The notes beneath the pieces are model-generated. The model saw only the letters and a list, made by a program, of their open reading frames with translations, did not search any database and was not told where the DNA came from. Shown piece by piece: positions 1-9,739 of a stretch of DNA of 64,000 nucleotides. The DNA comes from Sphaerosporella brunnea (lineage: Eukaryota > Ascomycota > Pezizomycetes > Pezizales > Pyronemataceae): NCBI GenBank assembly GCA_008704415.1, contig VXIS01000263.1:1-64000 (forward strand), read 5' to 3'. Positions within the stretch are counted from its first letter, which is position 1; each line of letters opens with the position of its first letter. The position numbers were made by a program, and so were the translations under genes.

Positions 1-367
1 CTTACGTGGGAATCGGGGCAATTGTTCGTCCGAGGATTGGAAATCAACTTTGAGGCTCAAAGGCGAATCCGTCAGGATATAACCCGCGAGATTTCCCTCG
101 AGTTGAGAGACCACCAGAGTTAGCAGACATCATCGTTAGGATATTGTGAGGTTCAGCCTTAACAATATTGTTGTTTACACAATCTATATTCGTTTCGAAA
201 TCTTTATTCTATTTTCCCTTCGGTACGAATATACTCGTACCATTAGCGAATCTTTACCGATCCCGTATCTGAAAGCTCTTCGCCCAACAAGTGTCTTTTC
301 CTTAGAAAAGGATTACTGTTTGGCCTATCTTCCTTGTACGCGGTTTAGTGAACCTGGTGGTTTTACA
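1..367 (+). mobile_element. 3' part of an LTR of the element-2 chromovirus family
   Basis: This stretch matches the last ~367 bases of both LTRs of element 2 (9335-9702 and 17127-17494) with only a few, mostly transition, differences. It ends in the same TTTTACA. The sequence that follows (CCAACGCTCAGG) does not resemble the element interior, so it is the outer end of a 3' LTR or a solo LTR whose beginning lies before the window. Confidence 0.9.
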
Positions 368-540
368 CCAACGCTCAGGTTCTTGCTGATCAGCCATGGA
401 TGGTAGTGACGCGTAATTGCCGCTGGGAGTGACGACGGCTGGGAGTGACTACGGCGATTGGAAGTGACGATGCGATGCGCGTGACGATGGCTGGGAGTGA
501 CGATGCTGGGAATAGGACAACATCAGGGGCAAAGGGACGA

Positions 541-830
541 CATTGCTAAGGGTTAGGGATTGCGAGCGTGATCGCGATGCCGCAGCAGCGCGGCTACAGC
601 TAAAGGGTGGAAACGACCGATGGTGGGCGATGGATATGGTTAAGGCAATCAGCGTTGATGGAGCTAGGAAGCAAGAGGTAAGGCGGTGGGCGGGGATGCC
701 TCAAACAGTTAGCTTTGCGGTTGTGGGATCAGTGGCTGGGCAGAAGCCGTAGCGGTTGCAGTGTCGTAGAGGCTTCACTCTATATATATATACTTTAAGG
801 TAGTTCATTTCACGGAGTGTCTGTGACAGT
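541..830 (+). repeat. Dispersed direct repeat, copy A
   Basis: The stretch from CATTGCTAAG to GTCTGTGACAGT recurs at 942-1234 with roughly 85-90% identity by eye and in a more diverged form at 17841-18133. The copies share a (TA)n stretch and CTTTA near the end. Short reading frames in copies A and B are similar to each other, but they start at TTG, have no recognisable domain, and I do not call them genes. Bases 368-540 in front hold no gene and consist partly of a GGGAGTGACGA-type minisatellite. Confidence 0.75.
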
Positions 831-835
831 CGATG

Positions 836-915
836 ATGGCTGGGAACGACGATGGCTGGGAGTGACGATGCTGGGAGCGACGATGGCTGGGAGTGACGAT
901 GCTGAGAGCGACCAG
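836..915 (+). repeat. Minisatellite of ~15-bp units
   Basis: Imperfect repeats of a unit like GGCTGGGAGTGACGAT occur here and in a shorter array at about 418-510, ahead of each copy of the longer direct repeat. It looks like part of the same repeated module. Confidence 0.65.
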
Positions 916-941
916 CGATTTGTGCGGATAGGCGCAGACAA

Positions 942-1234
942 CATTGCTAAGCGTTAGGGATTGTGAGCGTGATGGCGATGCCGCAGCAGCGCGGCTACAG
1001 CTAGAGAAGGGTGGAGACGACCGATGGTGGGCGATGGATATGATTAAGGCAATCACAGTTGATGGAGCGAATAAGCAAATGGTAAGGTTATGGACGGGGA
1101 TGCCTCAAACGGTTAGCTGGGCGGTAGTTGGATCAGAGGCTGGGCAGAAGCCGTAGCGGTTGCAGTGTCGTAAAGGCTTCACTCTATATATATATACTTT
1201 ACCGTAGTTGAAGTGTAGGGGTGTCTGTGACAGT
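942..1234 (+). repeat. Dispersed direct repeat, copy B
   Basis: Second copy of the ~0.3-kb repeat (see 541-830). Its end, GTCTGTGACAGT, runs directly into the old LTR relic that element 1 interrupted, so the repeat lies just outside that older insertion. Confidence 0.75.
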
Positions 1235-1261
1235 TGATGATTATACTGCCTCACTGTTGAT
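1234..1261 (-). mobile_element. Left piece of an old LTR relic (element-2 family)
   Basis: Bases around TGATTATACTGCCTCACTG match the reverse complement of the element-2 LTR. The matching remainder lies at 17676-17775, on the other side of element 1. The two pieces show that element 1 landed inside a pre-existing, diverged LTR of the element-2 family. Confidence 0.7.
1257..1261. repeat. 5-bp target site duplication of element 1 (left)
   Basis: TTGAT directly precedes the left LTR of element 1 and is repeated at 17671-17675 directly after its right LTR. Five base pairs is the usual length for Ty3/gypsy integrase. Confidence 0.88.
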
Positions 1262-2083
1262 TGTAACGAGGCTCTGTCTACCAGAGTGTCGTGGAATTGA
1301 ACTCGTGACCTTGGGGAAAAGCAAGGCAAAATCCTAAACAATAGAATTTTAAGGGCTTATCTTGTCGGGTGGACACTAATGGTTCTTGTTGCTGAAGATA
1401 AAGGGGTTCTCTCGGCGGAAGCAATCCTACTTATAGTAGAACGCCGCTCCAGAGACTACCGTCTCCCTGAGTAATACTCAGCCTTTACTCCTTGCTGGCT
1501 TTCCGACAGTCTCTACGACTGCGGGCGTCAAGGCGCGCACAGAGATCGCCCCACCTTCCTATGACTCACTCTTTGATTCCAAATCATGAGTCATAGGCGT
1601 GGGTCGCACCCGGATACCCCGCTCCGTAAGCGTTGTATTCTCGTGTTGCAGGAAGATGCTCAGCCCTATTGGCTCCATCTCCCGATCTTCTGCGTCGCAT
1701 GCCCTACGCAACAACCACACTTACTATGGAGGTTCTAGGCCGAGTGATTCTTCCCTTTTTCGGCTCTACGCCTTCCGGTTGATCACTCCTGACCCCTCCG
1801 ATCGTCAGGCTAGTTCCTGGAACAGGCAGGTCAACGAAGATATCTCGGAAGAGCTCTAACAATAGCCTATACTATTGTTATCTCCGAACCGGATGCTCTT
1901 CCCAGGTAGCGTCATACCTGAGGCACTCGATCTCCGAGTTCTTCCATAGCGTCACTCAAGCTAGCTACTATGATCCGGAGCCACCCGGCTATCACGTGCC
2001 CTCGAGGCGATCACTATGCAGACTCCATTCTATTCCCCTAGCTGACTACTTAGAGCACATGTCACGTGACCATACCCGTGACA
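1262..2083 (-). repeat. Element 1, left LTR (3' LTR on the minus strand)
   Basis: 822 bases running from TGTAACGAGG to CCCGTGACA on the plus strand. It matches 8023-8691 plus 17495-17670 apart from scattered, mainly transition, differences. Its inner edge abuts a purine tract on the minus strand (2084-2098). Confidence 0.9.
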
Positions 2084-2098
2084 TTACTCCCCTCCTAA
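2084..2098 (-). other. Element 1 polypurine tract
   Basis: Minus-strand sequence TTAGGAGGGGAGTAA ends exactly at the start of the 3' LTR, the expected place for the plus-strand DNA primer of an LTR retrotransposon. Confidence 0.75.
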
Positions 2099-2163
2099 CT
2101 AATCTCGTCTCGAGATACTAACTTCCAATTTTCAAGTGTAACGAATCTAACCAAGGAAATCCT

Positions 2164-5100
2164 TCATTTCATTCTACTATCCCTCGCCTGTCGGGGATAT
2201 CTCTCATGGAACCCTTTGAGCATACGGCTGACAGTTTTGTCGCCTTCTAAGTGCTCCCATGGTTCCCACGTGGCTTCCTCTGGAGGATAGCCTTTCCAGA
2301 ACACCAAGTACTCAACCCTCTTCTTCTGCCGGTTGAGCCTGCTTTTGGCGATCTTGTCGACCACCCAGTACTGCTCTCCATCTATCTCTTCGGGAGGAGG
2401 TGGACTTTGGTGTCTTCCAGGAAGCTTTGACTCCCTGTATGGCTCCACCAAGGACACATGATAGACTGGATGCATCTCCATAGCTGGAGGCAACCGGACC
2501 TTCACCGCTCGTTTACCTATCAACTTTATGATTGGGAACGGCCCGATCTTCTTGTGATCAAGCTTCTTTGAGGGCCTCTTTGTCCGTATGTTGCGAGCGT
2601 CTATCATCACCTTATCTCCCACTTTGAACGAAGGCTGGCTTTGCACTTTCGCGTCATGCCACTTTGCCATCCGTGTCTGTGCTTGATAGATGTTCTCTTT
2701 CAGGAACTCCAAGATTCCCTTCCAGCGTGTAAGCAACAGCTCGCTTGCTGGGTTGGACCACTCCTGCCCTTCGGCTGGCTTGATCCACTGTGTTTCTGGC
2801 TGGAACATATAGTTCACCTGAAACGGAGACATCTTGGTAGTCTCGGAGACTGCCGTATTATAGGCAAATTCTGCCATCGGCAACAGGTCTACCCAGTCGT
2901 CCTGCTGGAAGGAACAGTAGTGTCTGACATACTGCTTCAACACGGAGTTGACTCTCTCAGTTTGCCCATCGGTCTGTGGATGGAAAGCTGTGGACATAGA
3001 CAACTTGACGTCCAGATGTTCCATCAACTCCTTCCAGAAGTGCGACGTGAACTTCGCATCCCTATCGGACACAATCTCTGAGGGTAGGCCATGGAGCCTC
3101 CAAATCTCCTTTGCGAAGAGCTTTAGCTAACTCTTGCACTGGGGTCTCTTCATTCGTCTTCAACGGAATGAAGTGCGCCATCTTGGTGAGACGGTCTACT
3201 ATTACCCACACCTGGGTGTAGCCGTCTGACTCTGGCAATGCCACTATAAAGTCCATCGAGATAGACTTCCACGGACGGTACGGAATCTCTAAGGGCTGTA
3301 ACAGCCCATACTTCTTATGCCTGCTGGTCTTATCTCTCTGACAAGTATCGCAGCTTCTGACATAGTCTCGTACGTCCTCGTCCATCTTAGACCAGAAGAA
3401 GTTCTGCTTCATTCTTTCTGCGGTCTTGAACTGTCCAAAGTGGCCTGCTGCCTTTGAGTCATGATTCTCTTGCAAGATCCGTAGCTTGAGCTGTGGGTCA
3501 TTAGGGATTACCCATCTATTCTCGTAGAACAGAAGTCCCTCTTTAACCTCAAACTCCTCTGCTACATTTGGATCCTGCCTTCTCTACTGCTTCTCTTGTC
3601 TTCACCCAATCTTGGTCTGCGGCTGCTGCTCTACGCAACGCCTCCAAGAAGGGCTCTGGCAACTGGACCTCTCTGGATCCAGCAAGCTTGGCAGAGCTCA
3701 TTACGAGTTGTCCAGGCTTGAAGAAGCTCATCTCGGGAGCTTTACTCCCCTCCTCTGGGGCGTAGTCCCAACGCCTCGATAACACATCAGCCTTCGTGTT
3801 CTTATCTCCAGGCCGATATATCACCTTGAAGTTAAACTCTGCTAGGTGTTCTGCCCAACGGGCTTGACGTCTTGTCAACACCTTTGTCGACGCAAAGTAC
3901 TCCAAGTTCTTGTGATCCGTATACACCGTGATTTCTCCAGCCACTGATTTCAACATATGTTCCCATTCTTGAAATGCTACCACAATGGCTAACATTTCCT
4001 TGTCATGAATGTCATAGTTGATCTCGGCCGGCTTGAACTTTCGCGAGTGAAAGGCTACTGGGTGTAATCGGACATCATCCTGTATCTGGGAGAGGATAGC
4101 GGCAAGCGCAAAGTCGCTAGCATCCGTCTCCACGATTGTCTGTCTTTCAGGATGAAAGTGGACTAGATAGGAGCCTCAATGAATTTTCTCTTGAGCTCCT
4201 CAAACGCCTGCTGACACTTGGAGGACCACTCGAAGGCTACACCCTTCTTGGTCAACTCCGTCAGTGGCGCAACTATCTTGGAGAATCCACTAATGAATCT
4301 CCTGTAGAAGTTCGCGAACCCTATAAAGGCTTGCACGTCCTTCACCTTCTGAGGTGCCACCCACTCTTGGATGGTCTTAACCTTACTTGGGGACATTGAA
4401 ATCCCCTCTGAGGATATCTGGTATCCTAGGTATTCTACTTCCGAGACGTGGAAACAACTCTTCTTTATTGAAGCACACAACCTTGTCTGCTTCAACTTCT
4501 CTAGAACTTTCTTCACAAGCTCTATATGTCTCTCTTCTGTCTCGGAGTAGATGAGTATGTCATCGATATAGACGACTACTCCTTCATCTAACAGTTCTCG
4601 AAGAACTGTGTTGATCATAGCCTGAAAGGTAGCGGGCGCATTGCACAGACCAAACGGCATGACCAGTACTCAAACAGCCCATAACGTGTCCTAAACGCTG
4701 TCTTCCACTCGTCTCCCTCCGCGATTCGAATGAGATTGTACCCATTCTTTAGGTCCAGCTTAGTGAATATCTTAGCCTTTCCCAATCGCTCACGAAGTTC
4801 TGACATTAGTGGCAGCGGGGTGCGGTCCTTGACTGTCACCTTGTTTAACCCTCGATAGTCGACGCACAAGCGAAGACTTCCATCAGGCTTAGGGACGAAG
4901 ATGATAGGGGCCGCAGCTGCTGACTTGGACTGTCGGATCTTGCCTGACGCAAGCTCCTTGCGGAGGTATTCTCTTAACACCTCCAACTCCCTTTCTGACA
5001 GAGGGTATATGGGCCCATAGGGCGGTACTGCCCCTTCTATCAGTCTAATCTCATGGTCGTATGAGGTGTGGTCAGGAAGACGATTGATTTCTTCTTCACT

Positions 5101-5733
5101 GAACACTGAAGCCCATTCGCGGTACTGCTCTGGCAGTCTCTCCGCGATGTCACCTCCTTCCTCATCGTGCCAATCTATACTATTCACAACCCAAGGCTTG
5201 CCCTCTTGAAGTAACTTAACAAAGTTCTTCACAGCTTGCCTTACTGACACTGGGAGGCAATGCTGACGGCAGTACTCACTGCGCCACTGCATCGTCCCGG
5301 TCTGCCAGTCTATGTCCGGGTTGTGCTGTTCTAACCAGGAGATGGGTATATAGCCCGAGACCTCTGTCTCCAGCTGACCTATCTCCCAAGTCATTTCTTC
5401 TTGGTGCTCCCCAATCCTCATACATAAGAGGTTGGTATAGCGGGCACCGGTCTCTGCTAATGGGGTCCCATCTGCCCCGGTCACTTGGATGGGAGTGTCT
5501 CTTTTTATCCATGGCAACTTATGCTCGAACACAAAGTCTTTATTCAAGATGGGCCCAGAACATCCTGAGTCAATCAAGAACCTTCCTTTGCAACTACGAG
5601 ACTTGCCATACTCTGTGGTCCACCAAATGTCTGCCACTAGGAACATTCTCTTCCCGTGTCTTGGAGGATCCACTCTAGGCTTCTTAGGCATTTGCCTTTC
5701 CGCCACTACCGTCTTTCTCTTAAGGGGGTTCAT
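2164..5733 (-). pseudogene. Element 1 pol (PR-RT-RH-IN-chromodomain), frameshifted
   Basis: Pol begins at an ATG at 5733 with a KRK-rich N-terminus like that of element 2. The protease has a DSG active site, RT has the FVPKPDGSLR block and YIDD, RNase H begins METDASDF, and integrase shows the HHCC zinc finger and the SDRDAKFTS and DGQTERVN blocks. A chromodomain (WVVDKIAKSRLN... VFWKGYPPEEATWEPW) closes the protein. The frame is lost in RT just before MPFGLCNAPATF (~4665), between RT and RNase H (~4150), after RNase H (~3560) and inside the integrase core (~3110). Each break looks like a single-base length change. Confidence 0.9.
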
Positions 5734-5933
5734 GGTTCAGTACGTCTTAGGCCTTTCGACACCTAAGCAAGCGCAACGTCTTGCTGAACTACGTCTCTGT
5801 GGATACTGGTATGTCTTTTTGTCTGTATGCACTCTGCTGACTCTTATATGCCAGCATATTTCGGGTACTAAACCCATCCTCAGAGAGCCTTTTCCTTAAG
5901 AACGACTATTTAATTTCAACTATGAAATCCTAA

Positions 5934-7982
5934 CTACAAAGCCCAGATATCCAGATCTGAGTCTTCTCCTTCGGGGATCTCCAGGATCCTACCCGACGCA
6001 GCTGTAGGGGCCTGAGGCTGCGTGCTAGCAACCTTAGCCTTCTTCTCAGACTTCTCGTCTGAGTCCTCAGCCTTTCTCTTCTTCGAGCTAGCCACCTTCT
6101 GGGTGACTGGCTCCTTAGTGAAGCATTCGAACCAGGAGTGGTTCTTCTTGCCACACTTCAAGCAGAGCTTGTCCTTAGCTCGCTGATCGAGGACATCCTT
6201 GCTGATGCCCTTAAGCTCGACAGTCTTATCCTTCCAGGTGCTGTCTTTCTTTGGCTTGTCCTTGCTGGACGAAGCCTTGTCTGTGGGCTTTGGAAGCCGG
6301 GTTGGGCTTTGAAGCCCTGTCCCTTCTCCTTCCCATTGCTCTTGCCACCTTGACTGGTGGACTTCTTGTGGTGCCGTTCCCAATCTTCAAGGACATGGCC
6401 CATGTCTCGCAACATGGCCATCTGGGCACTCACATCGTTAGGCTTAGGCTGAACCTTAGCCCAATCCTTGGACAGTTCTTCGGACAGCCCCTCCTTGAGC
6501 TTATCCTTGACCATGTCCCCTACGTAACCAGTGATCCACATCAATCTGGTTACCTCATCCAGGAAGGCATCAATGCCGGCTGTCTGCCGCAACTTCTGCC
6601 ATTCCTGTACTGCCTTGTCACGATTGACACGGCCGCCGAACGAGGCCCTAAGGCTAGCCTCAAATCTCTCCCAGGTGGCGAAGCTGGGGTCATTGATCCA
6701 GAATCCTCTGACACGGATCGACTCCTTTCGATCTATGTTGATTTTGTAGGTGGCGAACCAGTCGTACGCCGCCTCTTCCATCAACAATCCTGCCAAGAGG
6801 ATCTTGGTGAGGTCGTCTGGGTAAGACCTCGGGTTGAGCCTGAAGTATGAGTCCAGGCTCGATAGGAACCGGTTAAGGTCTCGTTCCTTGCCCTTGAAGG
6901 GCTTTGGTTCGGGCACCTTAATCGACCTTGGCTGTTGCTCAGCCTCTATGTGGGGCCTTGGATTGGCCCCAAGCTCCTTGATGATTTGGCGACGGTGCCA
7001 CTTCTTCCAGCGTATGGGCTGTCGCTGGAGATCTGGTTCGGGGTCGGAATCGTCGTCATCATCGTCATCGGAATCTCCTGGTGGAGGCGGTCCTCCACTG
7101 ATTCCTCCTCTTCTACCTCCAGAGCCACCAGCGCCTCCTGCACCAGCCGGCTCTGGACTCTCAATCCTCCTAACGGGGCTTTCCATACCCCTCGACTGAC
7201 TATCTCCTCCTTCCACCTCTCCTGATATTCCCAATCCTTGTGTTCCACCTGGCCGGACAGCAGCTCCTCTCATCATGTACTGTCGAGGAGTCGGGGGTGC
7301 TGAGGGTATTGGCGTCTGGTGGATTACCGGTCGCTTGCTTCGCTTAGCAACTCCCTTTTTCGCTTTCGGCTTTGTAAGCCAATCGGGGTCCGTCAGCGGA
7401 GTTGTCCGCGATGGAACTTTGCGGACAATCCTGAGGGGTACGTGCGAGGCTTGCGACGATTGCGGTGGGATGGGGGGAACGGAGGCAGCTTCTCGGTATT
7501 CGGCCTGCGTCCAGTGACTCTTGGCCGCTTCTTCCTCCAGGAGACCGCTGAGGTCCCAGAGGGTGACTGGGGTTGGCTCCCAGTCCATCTGATCAGCCTG
7601 CAAGTCGTCTTGCTCGGCTAACCGACTGAGCTCTTGGTACATGAGCTGGACATGTTGCTGCATCTCAGCAATTGCCATCTCATGGAGCCTACGAGTAGCC
7701 TCTTGCTGCTCGACTATCCGTGCGAGCACAGTGTATCGCTCCACGGACCTGATCCTTGACTAACTCAAAGACCAACTCTTGGATCTGCTGGAACAGCTGA
7801 TCCATGTTTGCCGCGGAATCGATAGACTCCGGGACATCTTTCGCTGCAACTCCCAAGATGAGGGAGGCAACTTCTCTGGGGTTTCTAACTATGAGGCGAC
7901 GGCTGTCGGCCTCAGGATACTGCTGGGGGTTCCACTCGAGGAGCGGAACCTGGGGGGCGGGCTCGATGGTGATAGAGGCCAT
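5934..7982 (-). pseudogene. Element 1 gag, frameshifted
   Basis: The start is the ATG at 7982 (MASITIEPAP), 41 bases inside the LTR. The middle has proline/acidic low-complexity stretches followed by a capsid-like region (EPKPFKGKERDLNRFLSSLD and following), and the end carries one zinc knuckle, CLKCGKKNHSWFEC (CX2CX4HX4C). The frame shifts near 7740 and near 6295, each by one base. A stop at 5934 and a 200-base gap separate it from pol, the same two-ORF layout as element 2. Confidence 0.82.
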
Positions 7983-8022
7983 TATTGAGATGTCCAAGCG
8001 AGAAGTATTCTTAAAATTCTGA

Positions 8023-8691
8023 TGTAACGAGGCTCTGTCTACCAGAGTGTCGTGGAATTGAACTCGTGACCTTGGGAAACTGAACTGCAAAATCCTAAAC
8101 AATAGAATTTTAAGGGCTATCTTGTCGGGTGGACACTAATGGTTCTTGTTGCTGAAGATAAAGGGGTTCTCTCGGCGGAAGCAATCCTACTTATAGTAGA
8201 ACGCCGCTCCAGAGACTACCGTCTCCCTGAGTAATACTCAGCCTTTACTCCTTGCTGGCTTTCCGACAGTCTCTACGACTGCGGGCGTCAAGGCGCGCAC
8301 AGAGATCGCCCCACCTTCCTATGACTCACTCTTTGATTCCAAATCATGAGTCATAGACATGGGTCGCACCCGGATACCCCGCTCCGTAAGCGTTGTATTC
8401 TCGTGTTGCAGGAAGATGCTCAGCCCTATTGGCTCCATCTCCCGATCTTCTGCGTCGCATGCCTTACGCGACAACCATACTTACTATGGAGGTTCTAGGC
8501 CGAGTGATTCTTCCCTTTTTCGGCTCTACGCCTTCCGGTTGATCACTCCTGACCCCTCCGATCGTCAGCTAGTTCCCTGGAACAGGCAGGTCAACGAAGA
8601 TATCTCGGAAGAGCTCTAACAATAGCCTATACTATTGTCATCTCCGAACCGGATGCTCTTCCCAGGTCGCATCCTACTGAGGCACCCGATC
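8023..8691 (-). repeat. Element 1, right LTR, first piece
   Basis: Begins TGTAACGAGG and matches 1262 onward until the insertion point of element 2 at 8692. The rest of this LTR lies at 17495-17670. Confidence 0.88.
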
Positions 8692-8877
8692 TGTCCCACT
8701 CCCCAGTACCATTTCTGGTACCCCTTACGAGTTATGCCTACATTACCTTAAGGGTTACATAACGGTTTATTGACGGTGATGATTATCAACAGTGAGGCTG
8801 TATAATCATCTATAAGTCCACTCTATTAGGTAGTGTCCTAAGAGTTACAAGACTTACGTCATAATGGCGATGGTGAA

Positions 8878-8933
8878 GTTAGTTGCCGGTTCCCATAGAA
8901 AAATAGTTTTTTCCAGGGTACAAAATAACTCAC
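8878..8933 (+). repeat. LTR-internal 56-bp repeat, copy 1
   Basis: The block from GTTAGTTGCCGG to AATAACTCAC recurs without an obvious mismatch at 9030-9085, and again as a pair in the 3' LTR (about 16670-16725 and 16822-16877). It may be a duplicated regulatory block of the promoter region. Confidence 0.9.
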
Positions 8934-9029
8934 CATTCGTGCGCATACAAATGAATAATGACAACTGCGTTGGTCTAACACCTTGCAGTTGTCACAGGTT
9001 ATTCACCGTGAGTTATATGGCAAAAAGTG

Positions 9030-9085
9030 GTTAGTTGCCGGTTCCCATAGAAAAATAGTTTTTTCCAGGGTACAAAATAACTCAC
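9030..9085 (+). repeat. LTR-internal 56-bp repeat, copy 2
   Basis: Second copy of the block at 8878-8933, 96 bases downstream of the first. The intervening sequence contains AACTGC...GCAGTT, a short inverted repeat. Confidence 0.9.
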
Positions 9086-9739
9086 ATCACGTTGCGCCCG
9101 ACCGTTATACCGGAACGTACCCGGTGGGTATATGAGGGGAGCACCTGTGACAAGACTTGATAAGTACCAAAGTCACTTCGGTAATTGGTCATCACGTCAT
9201 AGCTACTGCGGCACTTCAATAGGGCATTCTAGGCGTCAAAGCTTACGCGTTCAATCACGCCATAGCTGCAGAAGAGTGTCCGAGTTGGAGTGGGGGTTAT
9301 CTATAATCCCTGGCTAGTCAAAGAAGCTCGGTACCCTTACGTGGCAATCGGGGCAATTGTTCGTCCGAGGATTGGAAATCAACTTTGAGGCTCAAAGGCG
9401 AATCCGTCAGGATATAACCCGCGAGATTTCCCTCGAGTTGAGAGACCACCAGAGTTAGCAGACATCATCGTTAGGATATTGTGAGGTTCAGCCTTAACAA
9501 TATTGTCGTTTACACAATCTATATTCGTTTCGAAATCTTTATTCTATTTTCCCTTCGGTACGAATATACTCGTACCATTAGCGAATCTTTACCGATCCCG
9601 TATTTGAAAGCTCTTCGCCCAACAAGTGTCTTTTCCTTAGAAAAGGATTACTGTTTGGCCTATCTTCCTTGTACGCGGTTTAGTGAACCTAGTGGTTTTA
9701 CAGTATATTGTTAGCGATATACCTCACGATATCGCAAAC

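Larger units (their letters stand above)
8692..9702 (+). repeat. Element 2, 5' LTR
   Basis: Runs from TGTCCCAC to TTTTACA. It contains two copies of a 56-base block (8878-8933 and 9030-9085). The start differs from the 3' LTR (TGTTACACCC there), as if a few bases had been lost. A possible CTATATTCG core lies at about 9519. Confidence 0.88.
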
